DNA from: Pseudobdellovibrionaceae bacterium
GTDB taxonomy: Bacteria; Bdellovibrionota; Bdellovibrionia; Bdellovibrionales; Bdellovibrionaceae
Direction: 5' to 3'
DNA: 64,000 nt
NCBI GenBank assembly: GCA_947449255.1
Contig: CANFQX010000011.1
Coordinates: 1-64,000 of the forward strand
Shown: one piece after another, positions 36,874 to 45,386 of the stretch
How positions within the stretch are numbered: the stretch's first letter is position 1
Layout: each line of letters opens with the position of its first letter
Translations under genes and position numbers: made by a program
The notes under the pieces: generated by a model
The model's input: only the letters and a program-made list of their open reading frames with translations
Told to the model about the DNA's origin: nothing
Database searches by the model: none

Positions 36874-37734
36874 ATGTTCTATTTAAACAACATGAAAAAT
36901 CTAGCCGCATTACACATCTTTTTAGCAGTTGGTAAACTTAGAAATTTTTCAAGAGCTGCGGAGCAGCTGGGGCTCACCAAATCAACCGTTTCACGCCAAA
37001 TTCAGTCCCTAGAACGCGACCTTGGTGTTGCTCTCATAAAGAGAGATCCTCGGCACTTTTCATTGACTGATGAAGGTTCGATATTTCTCAAACGGGCAGA
37101 ATCCATCATGGGTCAAACAATGGAAGCTTTCGAGGAAGTTTCTAATATTAACGCTGATATCAGAGGCACCATTCGCATTTCAACCACGGTAGACCTTTCT
37201 TTGTTCTATTTAGCGAAACCAGTGGCCGAGTTTTCTCTCCGTCATCCTGGAGTTGAGTTCTTGATCGATTTAAGCCCTGGTGTGGTCGACCTGAAAGCGG
37301 ATGGATTTGACATTGCTGTTCGTGCCGGACATTTGAAAGATTCTAGCTTATATGCACGAAAGCTCAATGAACACCAACCAGAATTTTATGCCACACCCGC
37401 GTACTTAAAAAAAATGGGACGCCCAAAAAATGTCTCAGATTTGTACAATCATGCGCTCGTTGCAAACCGAAAAGTAAATTTCGATGGAAAAAATTTTTCT
37501 CCTTCGATTGTGGCAAACAATATGTCATTAATAAAACATCTCACCCTGATGGGTGCGGGCATAGGCCTGCTCAGTGAAGCGATGGTCAAGTCAGAGAAAA
37601 GAGAGGGTTCTTTGGTGCAAGTCCTACCTCATGTGATGCTGCCCAAAGTACCAATCCATTTGATATTCCCCCACAAGAAAATACCAAAAAGAATTTCAGC
37701 TTTTGCCAAGGAAATTCTTGAGAGTAGAAATTAA
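36874..37734 (+). CDS. LysR-type transcriptional regulator
   Basis: The N-terminal winged helix-turn-helix is FLAVGKLRNFSRAAEQLGLTKSTVSRQIQSLERDLG at about residues 12-47. The periplasmic-binding-like effector domain follows (RISTTVDLSLFYLAKPV, FDIAVRAG). The 286-residue length is typical. It is divergent from the ene-reductase, and LysR regulators commonly activate the divergent gene, so that enzyme is its likely target. The short spacing between -35 regions is in the 90-base gap. Confidence 0.92.
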   Translation: MFYLNNMKNLAALHIFLAVGKLRNFSRAAEQLGLTKSTVSRQIQSLERDLGVALIKRDPRHFSLTDEGSIFLKRAESIMGQTMEAFEEVSNINADIRGTIRISTTVDLSLFYLAKPVAEFSLRHPGVEFLIDLSPGVVDLKADGFDIAVRAGHLKDSSLYARKLNEHQPEFYATPAYLKKMGRPKNVSDLYNHALVANRKVNFDGKNFSPSIVANNMSLIKHLTLMGAGIGLLSEAMVKSEKREGSLVQVLPHVMLPKVPIHLIFPHKKIPKRISAFAKEILESRN

Positions 37735-37775
37735 GCTCAAGAGAGCGATCCTGAGCAAAAGCGATACGAAGGCAT

Positions 37776-37800
37776 AAAAAAAGCCCGAAAGGGCTGTTTT
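37776..37800 (-). terminator. terminator of tRNA-Leu
   Basis: AGCCC, loop GAAA-type, GGGCT form a stable stem, with T7 on the minus strand and T4 on the plus strand. On the minus strand it ends the tRNA-Leu transcript, and in the other direction it may end the LysR gene. Confidence 0.8.
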
Positions 37801-37832
37801 ATCAGATCTAATGTGTTTGATTTGAAAATATA

Positions 37833-37915
37833 TGGTGCGCGGGGAGGGACTTGAACCCTCACGCTTGCGCATACGCCCCTCAAACGTACGTGTCTACCAA
37901 TTCCACCACCCGCGC
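37833..37915 (-). tRNA. tRNA-Leu (GAG)
   Basis: The reverse complement starts GCGCGGGTGGTGGAATTGG, has the anticodon stem-loop TACGT TTGAGGG GCGTA (anticodon GAG), a long variable arm and encoded CCA. The acceptor strands GCGCGGG and CCCGCGC pair perfectly. Confidence 0.95.
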
Positions 37916-38086
37916 GAACACCAAACTTAAAACTTTGTAAACTGAGGGAATATTCAATTAATAAATCATTTCTACAATGCAGAGTCAATAATTTGCGCCG
38001 CGGCAGCCAACCTAGACCAGCCCCGCCGCAACCTTTGGCCTCAACTTAAAAAATTTATTTTTTTATTAACCCCCGAAAGACACCCC

Positions 38087-38147
38087 TTCGTCATATCGAC
38101 AAGAGCATGGATGCTCTAGACGAAAGGAAAACAGGCCATGGATGGCC
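38087..38147 (+). ncRNA. structured leader with twin UGGA-loop hairpins (CsrA-site-like)
   Basis: Two perfect hairpins have the same tetraloop: AGAGCA-UGGA-UGCUCU (38102-38117) and GGCCA-UGGA-UGGCC (38134-38147). The first is enclosed by an outer stem TTCGTC (38087-38092) with GACGAA (38119-38124). The shared core CAUGGAUG resembles the RsmA/CsrA recognition element (GGA in a hairpin loop). Further ANGGA-type motifs occur at AAAGGAAA, at the Shine-Dalgarno region (CUAGGAG), at ACGGAC and at AAAGGAUU downstream. It could be the 5' leader of the small ORF or a small CsrA-titrating RNA. This is inference; no such RNA family is recognised. Confidence 0.55.
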
Positions 38148-38187
38148 GCTCCCCTCCCTGAGAAACTTTTAACCTAGGAGAATTGAT

Positions 38188-38295
38188 ATGACGGACCTTT
38201 CCAGTGTCGGCGTTTTCTGTGTGCTCTACTCTAGCATCGTCATTTCATCTGTCTGGCTGACAATAGGACGCGAAAATTTCAAATTAAAGCTCTAA
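38188..38295 (+). CDS. 35-residue membrane-like small protein
   Basis: The small ORF is missing from the track because of its length. AGGAG lies 7 bases upstream of ATG. The product, starting MTDLSSVGVFCVLYSSIV, has a hydrophobic helix of about 18 residues, then the polar tail GRENFKLKL, like many small membrane proteins. It lies downstream of the twin hairpins and upstream of a strong terminator, so it looks like its own transcription unit. No family known to me. Confidence 0.5.
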   Translation: MTDLSSVGVFCVLYSSIVISSVWLTIGRENFKLKL

Positions 38296-38345
38296 GAGCC
38301 TCAACCTGGTTGTTGGGTCATTAAAAAGGATTCTTTTGATTTTTG

Positions 38346-38417
38346 GATTCTTGAAGGGTTTGGTGGTTCACCTTTCAAGAATCGGGGGGAGGTTTAAAAC
38401 TTCCCCCCTTTTTTTAT
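38346..38417 (+). terminator. double hairpin terminator of the small transcription unit
   Basis: First hairpin: GATTCTTGAAGGGT (38346-38359) with ACCTTTCAAGAATC (38370-38383). Second hairpin: GGGGGGAGG (38384-38392) with CTTCCCCCC (38400-38408), followed by T9. The second is a strong Rho-independent terminator on the plus strand. The following gene is convergent. Confidence 0.9.
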
Positions 38418-38456
38418 TTTTTATTTTTTTATTTAAAGAGCTGGGATTTTAATCCC

Positions 38457-40679
38457 TTAATTCAAGGCTAAAATTTTCTTTTGATCCCCAACGATCCACA
38501 GAATATCTTCAGCCTGTAGGACTTCATTGGATTCTGGATTTAAAATACGTTTTCCCTCGCGCTCGATGCCGACAACAAGCCCTTGAGTTCGCTCACGCAA
38601 ACCGCACTCTCGAATACTTTTCCCTATGAAAATAGAATCTCTATTGAGTAGAATTTGCTCCAAACTGTAATCTGCGAAGTTCTGCAGTTTCAATTCATTG
38701 ACCAGATCTGCATTCTCGATAAAGGTTCGAAATTTGGCCAACTGGTCGTCAGTACCAATAATATTAATTTTATCGAGGGGCATTAAACATTCCGAGCCCT
38801 CTGGGGCTCCAATGCGCTTTCGTCCCCTTTCAATCAGCGCAATAGTCACACCAAATTTTTCGCGAATCCCCAACTCAAGCAAAGGTCTTCCCACATAGGA
38901 AGCTTCAGCTGGAACTATAAATTCAGTCATGTGTCCATCCCAGGGAGCTAAGGCATGATAATGTTTTTTCGCCTGCACTTTCGAAACTTCAGTATTTAAA
39001 TTTGCCAAAAAATGACTTTCAATCCACAGATAAATTTTTTGCAGTTTCTCACCAGAGATATAGGCCAATCCCATCACAGCGCTCAAAATAATAACAACAC
39101 CCCACCACGCCGACACAAATTGCCCGACCATGGCTATCATTAAGCACATCACAATAAAGACTCTTGAAATCAAAAAAATGGAGTTGTGCCCCTCCTTCGT
39201 TGGCTCTGCCAAGAGCACTTCAAAGTTTTGCGTCCGACCAAAGGCCAAGGCCCATAAAAAGGGCGAGCTCAAGATAAAAGTAATGGATAGAGCCAGCACC
39301 TTTGAAAAAGTCTCCTCGTATTGCCGCTCTAGCAAAAAAGGTAAAAACACTCGCACCATGAATAAAAAAACAGCGATGATGACAACTGAGTTTAGAAACA
39401 TTTTTAGAATATAGGATCGAATGCTTTCTCGCCATTCGCGACTGGAAGCCACTGAAAATGAGATCATGCTGTATTCATCTAAAGTTTGAATCACAGAAGG
39501 AGGCAGAATTTCCTCTAAAGCTCGATAAAGAAAACCAGTCGATTTCATCATATAGGGGGTCGTAAATGAAGTCACCACACTGACGGCAACGGCAATGGGA
39601 TACAATTGAGGACTGACGACTTTCAGACCGACCCCAACTGTTGCAATAATAAAGGAAAATTCGCCGATTTGAGCCAGACTCATCCCCGTCTGCATCGCTG
39701 TTCGCAAAGTCTGCCCTGACAAAACCGCACCCACCGTGACAGCAAAAGTCTTACCGACGATCACTATTGTGGAAAGAAGCAATATCAACTGCCAATATTG
39801 AATCAAAATTTTCGGATCAATCAACATGCCCACTGAAATAAAAAACACTGCTGAAAATATATTTTTTAGAGGAGTAATTAAATGATGTATCCTTTCTCCT
39901 TCGATAGTTTCAGCAAGCACCGAACCTGTAATAAATGCGCCTAAGGCCGAGGAAAATCCAACTTTATTGGCCAAGGCCACCATGAGCAGGCACAGTCCAA
40001 CAGCCAAGATCAGAATTGTTTCTTCATTTAATATTTTCTGTGAGCGCTTCAAGAAACCTGGCAAAAGAAAAATTCCTGTGACAAACCACAAGGAAAGAAA
40101 AAAAACCAATTTAATACTTGAGTACAGCATCTCCAATCCTGCAAATTTCCTAGTCAGAGCGACTGTCGTCAACAAAACTAAAAGCAACACTGCCACTAGA
40201 TCTTCAATAACCAAAATCCCTAAAAGGATTCCAACAAAACGCTTGTTTTTAAACCCCAACTCCTCAAGAGTACGAACAACAATAGAAGTTGAAGAAATCC
40301 CTAAGATGCCCCCAAGGAATAAACTGTCCATAAAGTTCCATTGCAAGAGATGCCCCGTCGTGAATCCTATTAAAATCATGACAAAAACCTCAAATAAAGC
40401 ACTAAAACTAGCAGATCCTCCGACTCGCATTAATTTCTTAAAACTAAACTCTAAACCTAGTGCAAATAAGAGAAAAATAACACCGATATCGGCCCACAAC
40501 TGAACACCCTCTGCCCCAGAAGTTGTCGAGAATGAGGCCACGCTAGGACCTACCAAAAATCCCGCCACTAAATAACCCAAGACGAGCGGCTGATTCAATT
40601 TTTTAAATAACAGTATAACAATGGAAGCTGCGCCAAGAATGAGGGCTAAATCTGAAATTGCGGCTGGAAGTTGTTGCAT
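38457..40679 (-). CDS. CPA2 cation/proton antiporter with C-terminal TrkA_C domains
   Basis: The N-terminal 400 residues form about 12 membrane segments of the monovalent cation:proton antiporter-2 family (KefB-like): FLVGPSVASF, IFLLFALGLEFSFKKL, ISSTSIVVRTL and SLAQIGEFSFI. After a further membrane region, two TrkA_C (RCK_C) domains follow: FIVPAEASYVGRPLLELGIREKFGVTIALIERG (from about 580) and SIFIGKSIRECGLRER (from about 680). No NAD-binding RCK_N motif is evident. Ion and substrate cannot be read from sequence; potassium or sodium is typical. It is convergent with the small transcription unit. Confidence 0.9.
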   Translation of the reverse strand: MQQLPAAISDLALILGAASIVILLFKKLNQPLVLGYLVAGFLVGPSVASFSTTSGAEGVQLWADIGVIFLLFALGLEFSFKKLMRVGGSASFSALFEVFVMILIGFTTGHLLQWNFMDSLFLGGILGISSTSIVVRTLEELGFKNKRFVGILLGILVIEDLVAVLLLVLLTTVALTRKFAGLEMLYSSIKLVFFLSLWFVTGIFLLPGFLKRSQKILNEETILILAVGLCLLMVALANKVGFSSALGAFITGSVLAETIEGERIHHLITPLKNIFSAVFFISVGMLIDPKILIQYWQLILLLSTIVIVGKTFAVTVGAVLSGQTLRTAMQTGMSLAQIGEFSFIIATVGVGLKVVSPQLYPIAVAVSVVTSFTTPYMMKSTGFLYRALEEILPPSVIQTLDEYSMISFSVASSREWRESIRSYILKMFLNSVVIIAVFLFMVRVFLPFLLERQYEETFSKVLALSITFILSSPFLWALAFGRTQNFEVLLAEPTKEGHNSIFLISRVFIVMCLMIAMVGQFVSAWWGVVIILSAVMGLAYISGEKLQKIYLWIESHFLANLNTEVSKVQAKKHYHALAPWDGHMTEFIVPAEASYVGRPLLELGIREKFGVTIALIERGRKRIGAPEGSECLMPLDKINIIGTDDQLAKFRTFIENADLVNELKLQNFADYSLEQILLNRDSIFIGKSIRECGLRERTQGLVVGIEREGKRILNPESNEVLQAEDILWIVGDQKKILALN

Positions 40680-40715
40680 ATTAAAATTATGTAAATAAGT
40701 AGCGCGATGAGCAAA

Positions 40716-40751
40716 CTAAAAAGCAGTTCTTTTCAAGAGAACTGCTTTTTA
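40716..40751 (-). terminator. terminator between protease and antiporter
   Basis: AAAAAGCAGTTCT and AGAACTGCTTTTT form a long stem with a short loop. On the minus strand it ends the first protease transcript before the antiporter gene. Confidence 0.85.
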
Positions 40752-40785
40752 GCGATTTATTAAATTACTACTAGGAAAATAAATC

Positions 40786-42438
40786 TTATTTTTGCAGTAG
40801 AGAAGCGTCCACTGCCGCTTCAGCATTCACTATTCCGGCACCGTATTGATTTTTATCATTAGGTCCAAGGACGGTTGCTGTTTTTTGCAAAATAATTTTA
40901 ACTTGGTCTGGCGTTAGATTGCGATTTGCCGCTTTCATGAGAGCCACTACACCTGACACATGAGGTGTCGCCATTGAAGTCCCCTGAAAGGCCATATAAT
41001 CGGTAATGAGAGTATGAACAGTTGCATTGACCACTTGGCCTGCATTGAGCTTTTCAAGAAGACCCTTGCCCACTTCCTGCTCGATCATAAAGATGGCAAC
41101 AGGGCTCACCTTGCCATCTGCTGACAAAGCTCCACTGATTAATCCAGGAGCATTATTATAGACAATAAGTCCCACTGCTCCAGCAGCTAAGGCGTTCTTT
41201 ATTTTATCTGCAAAATAAATTTCACCACGCGAAGCCAATACAAATTTTCCTTTAACATCTTTACCAACATAATCTTCAGGTTTACCGAAGCCCACTGAAA
41301 CCAAAACATTCGTCTCAGCATTCATGACCTCACGAGCACCAGAAAAAGAAGAGGAATTCACTTTAACATTATCAATCATGACTTCCGCACCACGACCAGT
41401 ACCTCGCGGCACTGTTGAAATCACATCAACACCAGGAGCTACAATAGAAAGTTCGGGTCCGAACTGTGAAAATTCTGCTTTTTTAAGATTGCTATCGACT
41501 GCACCAACCGCCACAGCTGTTGCAAGTGCCGCTGGGTAGGAAACTTTTTCTGTTCCATCATTGCCTGAGGCCGCAACAATGCTAACACCCATTGTATCAG
41601 CTTTTTTAACTGCATCTTGCTCAGAAGCTGTCATAAAGCCTCCGCCTAGGGACATCGAAATTACATCGACTTTTTCAGAGATTCCCCAGTTGACACCTTT
41701 GATGATGGCTGAAGTTGAGCATCCCAAAGGAGAACACACTCTTCCCATCAATAATTTTGCTTGAGGCGCTACTCCAGTAAATCCACTGTTATCCAAAACG
41801 CCAGCAATAGTTCCCGCAACATGACTTCCATGACCGATAAGATCAGAATAATCTTCTCCTTTACTTCGGCCAGTGAAATCGCGCCCTTGTTCAAAATTCG
41901 CCTTCAAAGAGACGTGCTCTTTATCAATGCCCGTATCTAGGATAAGGACACGAGCGCCTGAACCCTGATTAGATTTACCCCAGGCCTGAGGAGCTCTAAC
42001 GGCCATAATTCCCCACGGTGTTTTTGCACCTGGAAGAGTGGTGTCAAACATTGAGAAATTTCTATTGGTTCCATTTAAGTTTTTTAGAGAATTTTTAAAT
42101 TGCTTCTCGATGAATTTAGGCAACGGATGAAGAACATCTTTTTCAACTAACTGCACAGCTGGATTGTTTTTTAAATTTTCAATTTCACCGTCATTTTTTG
42201 CATTCACGATAAATGTATTTAAATTTTCAAGACTGTCTTCAATGTGGTTCAAGGAAGATTCTTCCAATTGCATGCTCTTCCACATGATTGTATTTTGACT
42301 AAGATAAGCCTGATGCGCTATTTGAAAACTTTTCGCATCTTTCATGACAACAATAACTTTTTGATCTGCTTGAGCCATTGAACTCAATGCAACGGAACCA
42401 AGTACTGAGAACAAGAATAACTTCAAAGAATTTTTCAC
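40786..42438 (-). CDS. secreted subtilisin-like serine protease (S8) with PA insert, copy 1
   Basis: The preproprotein has a signal peptide (LKLFLFSVLGSVALSSMAQA), an I9-type propeptide (KVIVVMKDAKSFQIAHQAY...) and the S8 catalytic domain. The catalytic triad is visible: Asp in RVLILDTGID, His in GHGSHVAGTIAG and Ser in QGTSMATPHVSGV. A PA domain is inserted before the serine (EDYVGKDVKGKFVLASRGE ... GAVGLIVYNNAPG). The start is probably GTG 42438, preceded by GGGGG. It has a 241-base gap to its paralogue upstream and its own terminator. Target proteins are unknown. Confidence 0.93.
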   Translation of the reverse strand: MKNSLKLFLFSVLGSVALSSMAQADQKVIVVMKDAKSFQIAHQAYLSQNTIMWKSMQLEESSLNHIEDSLENLNTFIVNAKNDGEIENLKNNPAVQLVEKDVLHPLPKFIEKQFKNSLKNLNGTNRNFSMFDTTLPGAKTPWGIMAVRAPQAWGKSNQGSGARVLILDTGIDKEHVSLKANFEQGRDFTGRSKGEDYSDLIGHGSHVAGTIAGVLDNSGFTGVAPQAKLLMGRVCSPLGCSTSAIIKGVNWGISEKVDVISMSLGGGFMTASEQDAVKKADTMGVSIVAASGNDGTEKVSYPAALATAVAVGAVDSNLKKAEFSQFGPELSIVAPGVDVISTVPRGTGRGAEVMIDNVKVNSSSFSGAREVMNAETNVLVSVGFGKPEDYVGKDVKGKFVLASRGEIYFADKIKNALAAGAVGLIVYNNAPGLISGALSADGKVSPVAIFMIEQEVGKGLLEKLNAGQVVNATVHTLITDYMAFQGTSMATPHVSGVVALMKAANRNLTPDQVKIILQKTATVLGPNDKNQYGAGIVNAEAAVDASLLQK

Positions 42439-42584
42439 TGCGACACCCCCAAAATCCATGGCAGTTTTTACAATCTCAATCTTCAAGACTGCTTACTATA
42501 AAGTTCATTTAAGAGAGAGTGGTCTGGCAAGATAATTATTTAAAAAAATCAAACTTTTGGAGGCCCGCGACGAAGAAACAGAAT

Positions 42585-42626
42585 AAAAAAAAATGAAAAT
42601 CTTAAGAAAGATTTTCATTTTTTTTC
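42585..42626 (-). terminator. terminator of protease copy 2
   Basis: AAAAAAAATGAAAATC and GATTTTCATTTTTTTT form a long, AT-rich stem with an 8-base loop. T8 follows on the minus strand. Confidence 0.85.
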
Positions 42627-42727
42627 TGAAGCTATTTTTTTGTATAAGCACATAATAATCTTAAAGTATGAGCCCTCTTTAAAAAATTATATCAAAAATA
42701 AATCTTTAGATATCAACACATAATTTG

Positions 42728-44413
42728 TTAACGGGCATCAATGGCTGCTTTTACAGCAGCTTCGGCATCAACAAGACCTGCACCATATTCATTATTTAAA
42801 TTGGGTCCAAGCTTGATGGCTGTTTTTATTAAAATGTCTCTGACTTGTTTGGGTTTCAGGCTTTTGTTTGCAGCTTTAATTAGCGCAACGACTCCAGCTA
42901 AATGCGGAGTCGCCATCGAAGTCCCCTGATAAGAAGCAAAATCAACGGCCAAAGTTTTTAAATTGGCCTTCACTTCAATCCCAGAATTCAATGACTGTAC
43001 AAGCTTTTGACCCATCTCGCGTTCAATCATAAAGACTGCAATCGGCAATGTGGACCCATCAGCAGTCAAAGCGCCTTGCGCTAATCCAGGTGCATTGTTA
43101 TAGACAACAACTCCAGTTGCTCCTGCAGTTATAGCGTTCTTAACTTTTTCTGAAAAAGAGTTTTCTCCTCGAGACACCAAAGCAAACTTGCCTTTGAGAT
43201 CTTTTTTTGAAAAATCTTCAGTTTTACCAAAACCAACATCAATCAGAACATTTGTCTCACCATTTAAAACTTCTCGAGCACCTTGAAAAGTGGCTGAATT
43301 TACGGTTTCAACTGAATCACCAACCATTATGTTGACGAGGGCTTCTCTGCCAGTTCCAAGCGGAACTGTCGAAATCACATTTACACCAGGAGCAACAATT
43401 GTAAGCTCATCTCCGTATTGAGAAAAGGCAGCTCTTTTAGAATTCTCATCAACAGCACCAACAGCAATCACATCCTGAAGTGCTGCTGGATAAGAGACCT
43501 TATTTGATCCATCATTGCCGGAAGCAGCTACAACAGTGACCCCAGCTCGGATGGCCTTAGCCACAGCATCTTTTTCTGCTGGCGTTGAAACGGATCCACC
43601 CAACGACATTGAAATGACGTCGACTTTATTCGAGATGCCCCAATTTATACCTTCAGCGACGGCCACATTTGAACAGCCTCGTCCAGAACAGACTCGCCCC
43701 ATTAGTAATTTCGCCTGAGGTGCAACTCCGGTAAACCCACCCTCAGTCATTGCCGCTGCAATAGTTCCTGAGACATGAGTTCCGTGTCCAATGGTGTCGG
43801 AAAAATCACTGCCATCGCCACCGCCCTCTTCAGTGAAGTCTCTGCCTTGCTCGAAATTTACTTTGAGTGATGGCTGCCGCAAATCAATTCCAGTATCTAA
43901 AACCAAGACGCGAGCCCCTTCGCCATGATTGGAGGCGCCCCAAGCCTGAGGAGCCTTTACTGCAGCAATTCCCCATGGTGTTTTAAGTCCAAGACCTTGA
44001 TTCTCGCTTGCAGACATAACTGATAAGTTTATATGGCTTGGTGCAGGAGTTGACAACCAACCGGAAACTGGCCGAGGAGCTTGGTGAAATATTTCTTTTT
44101 CAACATAGGCTATGGAAGGATCTTGGCCAAGCTTTGCTATTTCAGCGTCATCTTTCGCTGTAACGATGAGAGCATTCAGGTTTTCAAGAGTTGATTCTAT
44201 TTTTCCATCAATTTGCGGAATCCCAGATTTTGATTTTAAACCCAGACTTCTAAAAGCAAAGGCGCCTTTTGAACGGTAAGCTTGATGGGCCGCTCTGAAT
44301 GATTGCTGATCTTTCATGATCACGATGACGCGCTCACCCGAAAAGGCTGATAGCGAAAGTAAGAAGATCAGATTCAGTGAAAATATATTGCGAATAATAG
44401 TATTAATTTTCAT
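42728..44413 (-). CDS. secreted subtilisin-like serine protease (S8) with PA insert, copy 2
   Basis: The tandem paralogue of the preceding gene, with the same order: signal peptide (IFSLNLIFLLSLSAFSG), I9 propeptide (RVIVIMKDQQSFRAAHQAY), Asp (RVLVLDTGID), His (GHGTHVSGTIAA), the PA insert (KKDLKGKFALVSRGENSF) and Ser (QGTSMATPHLAGV). The ATG start at 44413 follows GGGGGGG. Over most of the length the copies are clearly homologous but diverged, so the duplication is not recent. Confidence 0.93.
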   Translation of the reverse strand: MKINTIIRNIFSLNLIFLLSLSAFSGERVIVIMKDQQSFRAAHQAYRSKGAFAFRSLGLKSKSGIPQIDGKIESTLENLNALIVTAKDDAEIAKLGQDPSIAYVEKEIFHQAPRPVSGWLSTPAPSHINLSVMSASENQGLGLKTPWGIAAVKAPQAWGASNHGEGARVLVLDTGIDLRQPSLKVNFEQGRDFTEEGGGDGSDFSDTIGHGTHVSGTIAAAMTEGGFTGVAPQAKLLMGRVCSGRGCSNVAVAEGINWGISNKVDVISMSLGGSVSTPAEKDAVAKAIRAGVTVVAASGNDGSNKVSYPAALQDVIAVGAVDENSKRAAFSQYGDELTIVAPGVNVISTVPLGTGREALVNIMVGDSVETVNSATFQGAREVLNGETNVLIDVGFGKTEDFSKKDLKGKFALVSRGENSFSEKVKNAITAGATGVVVYNNAPGLAQGALTADGSTLPIAVFMIEREMGQKLVQSLNSGIEVKANLKTLAVDFASYQGTSMATPHLAGVVALIKAANKSLKPKQVRDILIKTAIKLGPNLNNEYGAGLVDAEAAVKAAIDAR

Positions 44414-44430
44414 TGGCCCCCCCTAAATTT

Positions 44431-44583
44431 CATGAGCAAAAAACTCATGACGCCCTGATGCGGAGCCAGTTCATTTCACCTTGGAAAAATTATCAAGTAC
44501 TCTTTTGGAACCACCTTGAATCTTTTTTAATCTCAGAAAAAATGAAAAGTTCTGTCAAAGGGCCCTGGTTCCAATTTGGAACC
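44431..44583. promoter_or_regulatory. inverted repeats upstream of protease copy 2
   Basis: CATGAG-7-CTCATG (44431-44449) and a perfect 17-base palindrome GGTTCCAATTTGGAACC (44567-44583) lie upstream of the protease start. An isolated TTGGAACC half-site is at 44506-44513. They look like operator sites. The plus-strand ORF 44413-44667 of the track overlaps these elements and is not convincing as a gene. Confidence 0.45.
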
Positions 44584-44710
44584 TCAGCTCAAAAATACGG
44601 CTCAATGGGCTCATTCCATAATAATCCATTATATGAGCTATCACCGCCTACCTCAGTCACTGCCTAAAAAAAAATCATATTTTTTAATGCTTTGAGTCTA
44701 ATTAAAATGC

Positions 44711-44749
44711 AAAAAAAAGACTGCCACTTCGTGATGACAGTCTTTTTTC
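44711..44749 (-). terminator. terminator after the secreted hypothetical
   Basis: AAAAAAAAGACTG and CAGTCTTTTTT form a stem with an inner structure. T8 follows on the minus strand, so it ends the gene at 44789-45319. Confidence 0.82.
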
Positions 44750-44788
44750 TTTCCGTTGGATATGCCTATGAAGAAATCTTTACTTTAA

Positions 44789-45319
44789 CTACATCGGAGT
44801 CAAAGTCATTGATTCTACACCCGCTTGAAATCCAATTCCATATTGCAATTTAATAGATACGTTCAATGCAATTTCTGGTGGATGAACGCGCACCGCAGTG
44901 AAAGCACCCCCTCCAAGACCGAAAGCGCCTTGACCTTGAGTCACAAGGTAGTGACCAAATAAAACATCAGGCGGGCAGTTAAAGAGGCTGATATGCGATG
45001 ATACGCCGGCAAACTTAAAGTAGCCGATTCCAACAACTGGACCTATAAAATAAGACCCTATAGTTATCATTACATCCTTAGTGAAATGATTTCCTTCAAG
45101 ATCAATACAACTTAGCTTTCCGGTAGCTACTGTGTTGAATCGACCCAATATAATCTTAACACCGCCAGCAGCGCCGGTGAAGGCAATGCCACAATTCCAA
45201 GTTAACTTGCCGGCAAAATCTAACTGATCTGCAGTGTTTTCCGCATTAATATTCCTGACTTCTGCATGGGCAAACATTGCCGTAAAACTCATTGCGAGAG
45301 CGATTAAAATACTTCTCAT
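44789..45319 (-). CDS. secreted hypothetical protein, glycine-rich
   Basis: The 176-residue protein has signal peptide SILIALAMSFTAMFAHAE and good ribosome-binding site AGGAG. The mature part has glycine-rich, hydrophobic strand-like segments (GIAFTGAAGGVKIILGRF, GHYLVTQGQGAFGLGGGAFTAV) with three cysteines (WNCGIA, LSCIDL, FNCPPD). It resembles the general composition of small DUF992-like periplasmic proteins, but the match is uncertain. Confidence 0.6.
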   Translation of the reverse strand: MRSILIALAMSFTAMFAHAEVRNINAENTADQLDFAGKLTWNCGIAFTGAAGGVKIILGRFNTVATGKLSCIDLEGNHFTKDVMITIGSYFIGPVVGIGYFKFAGVSSHISLFNCPPDVLFGHYLVTQGQGAFGLGGGAFTAVRVHPPEIALNVSIKLQYGIGFQAGVESMTLTPM

Positions 45320-45340
45320 GGCGTACTCCTAACATGGGTT

Positions 45341-45383
45341 CAAACAAAAAAAGTTTTTTGTTTGTTGTGAGTACAGTTGTACT
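45341..45383. promoter_or_regulatory. paired inverted repeats upstream of the secreted hypothetical
   Basis: CAAACAAAAAA-AG-TTTTTTGTTTG (45341-45364) is followed by AGTACA-GT-TGTACT (45370-45383). They lie 22-64 bases upstream of the minus-strand gene 44789-45319, in its leader or promoter region. They might be operator sites or an attenuator. Confidence 0.4.
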
Positions 45384-45386
45384 TCA

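Noticed and set aside
38085-38150. c-di-GMP (GEMM) riboswitch, expected in Bdellovibrio-like genomes
   Set aside because: The conserved GEMM core was not found; the hairpins fit GGA-loop sites better.
44413-44667. 84-codon plus-strand ORF opposite the protease start
   Set aside because: It covers the palindromes and the protease leader, has no ribosome-binding site and no family-like composition.
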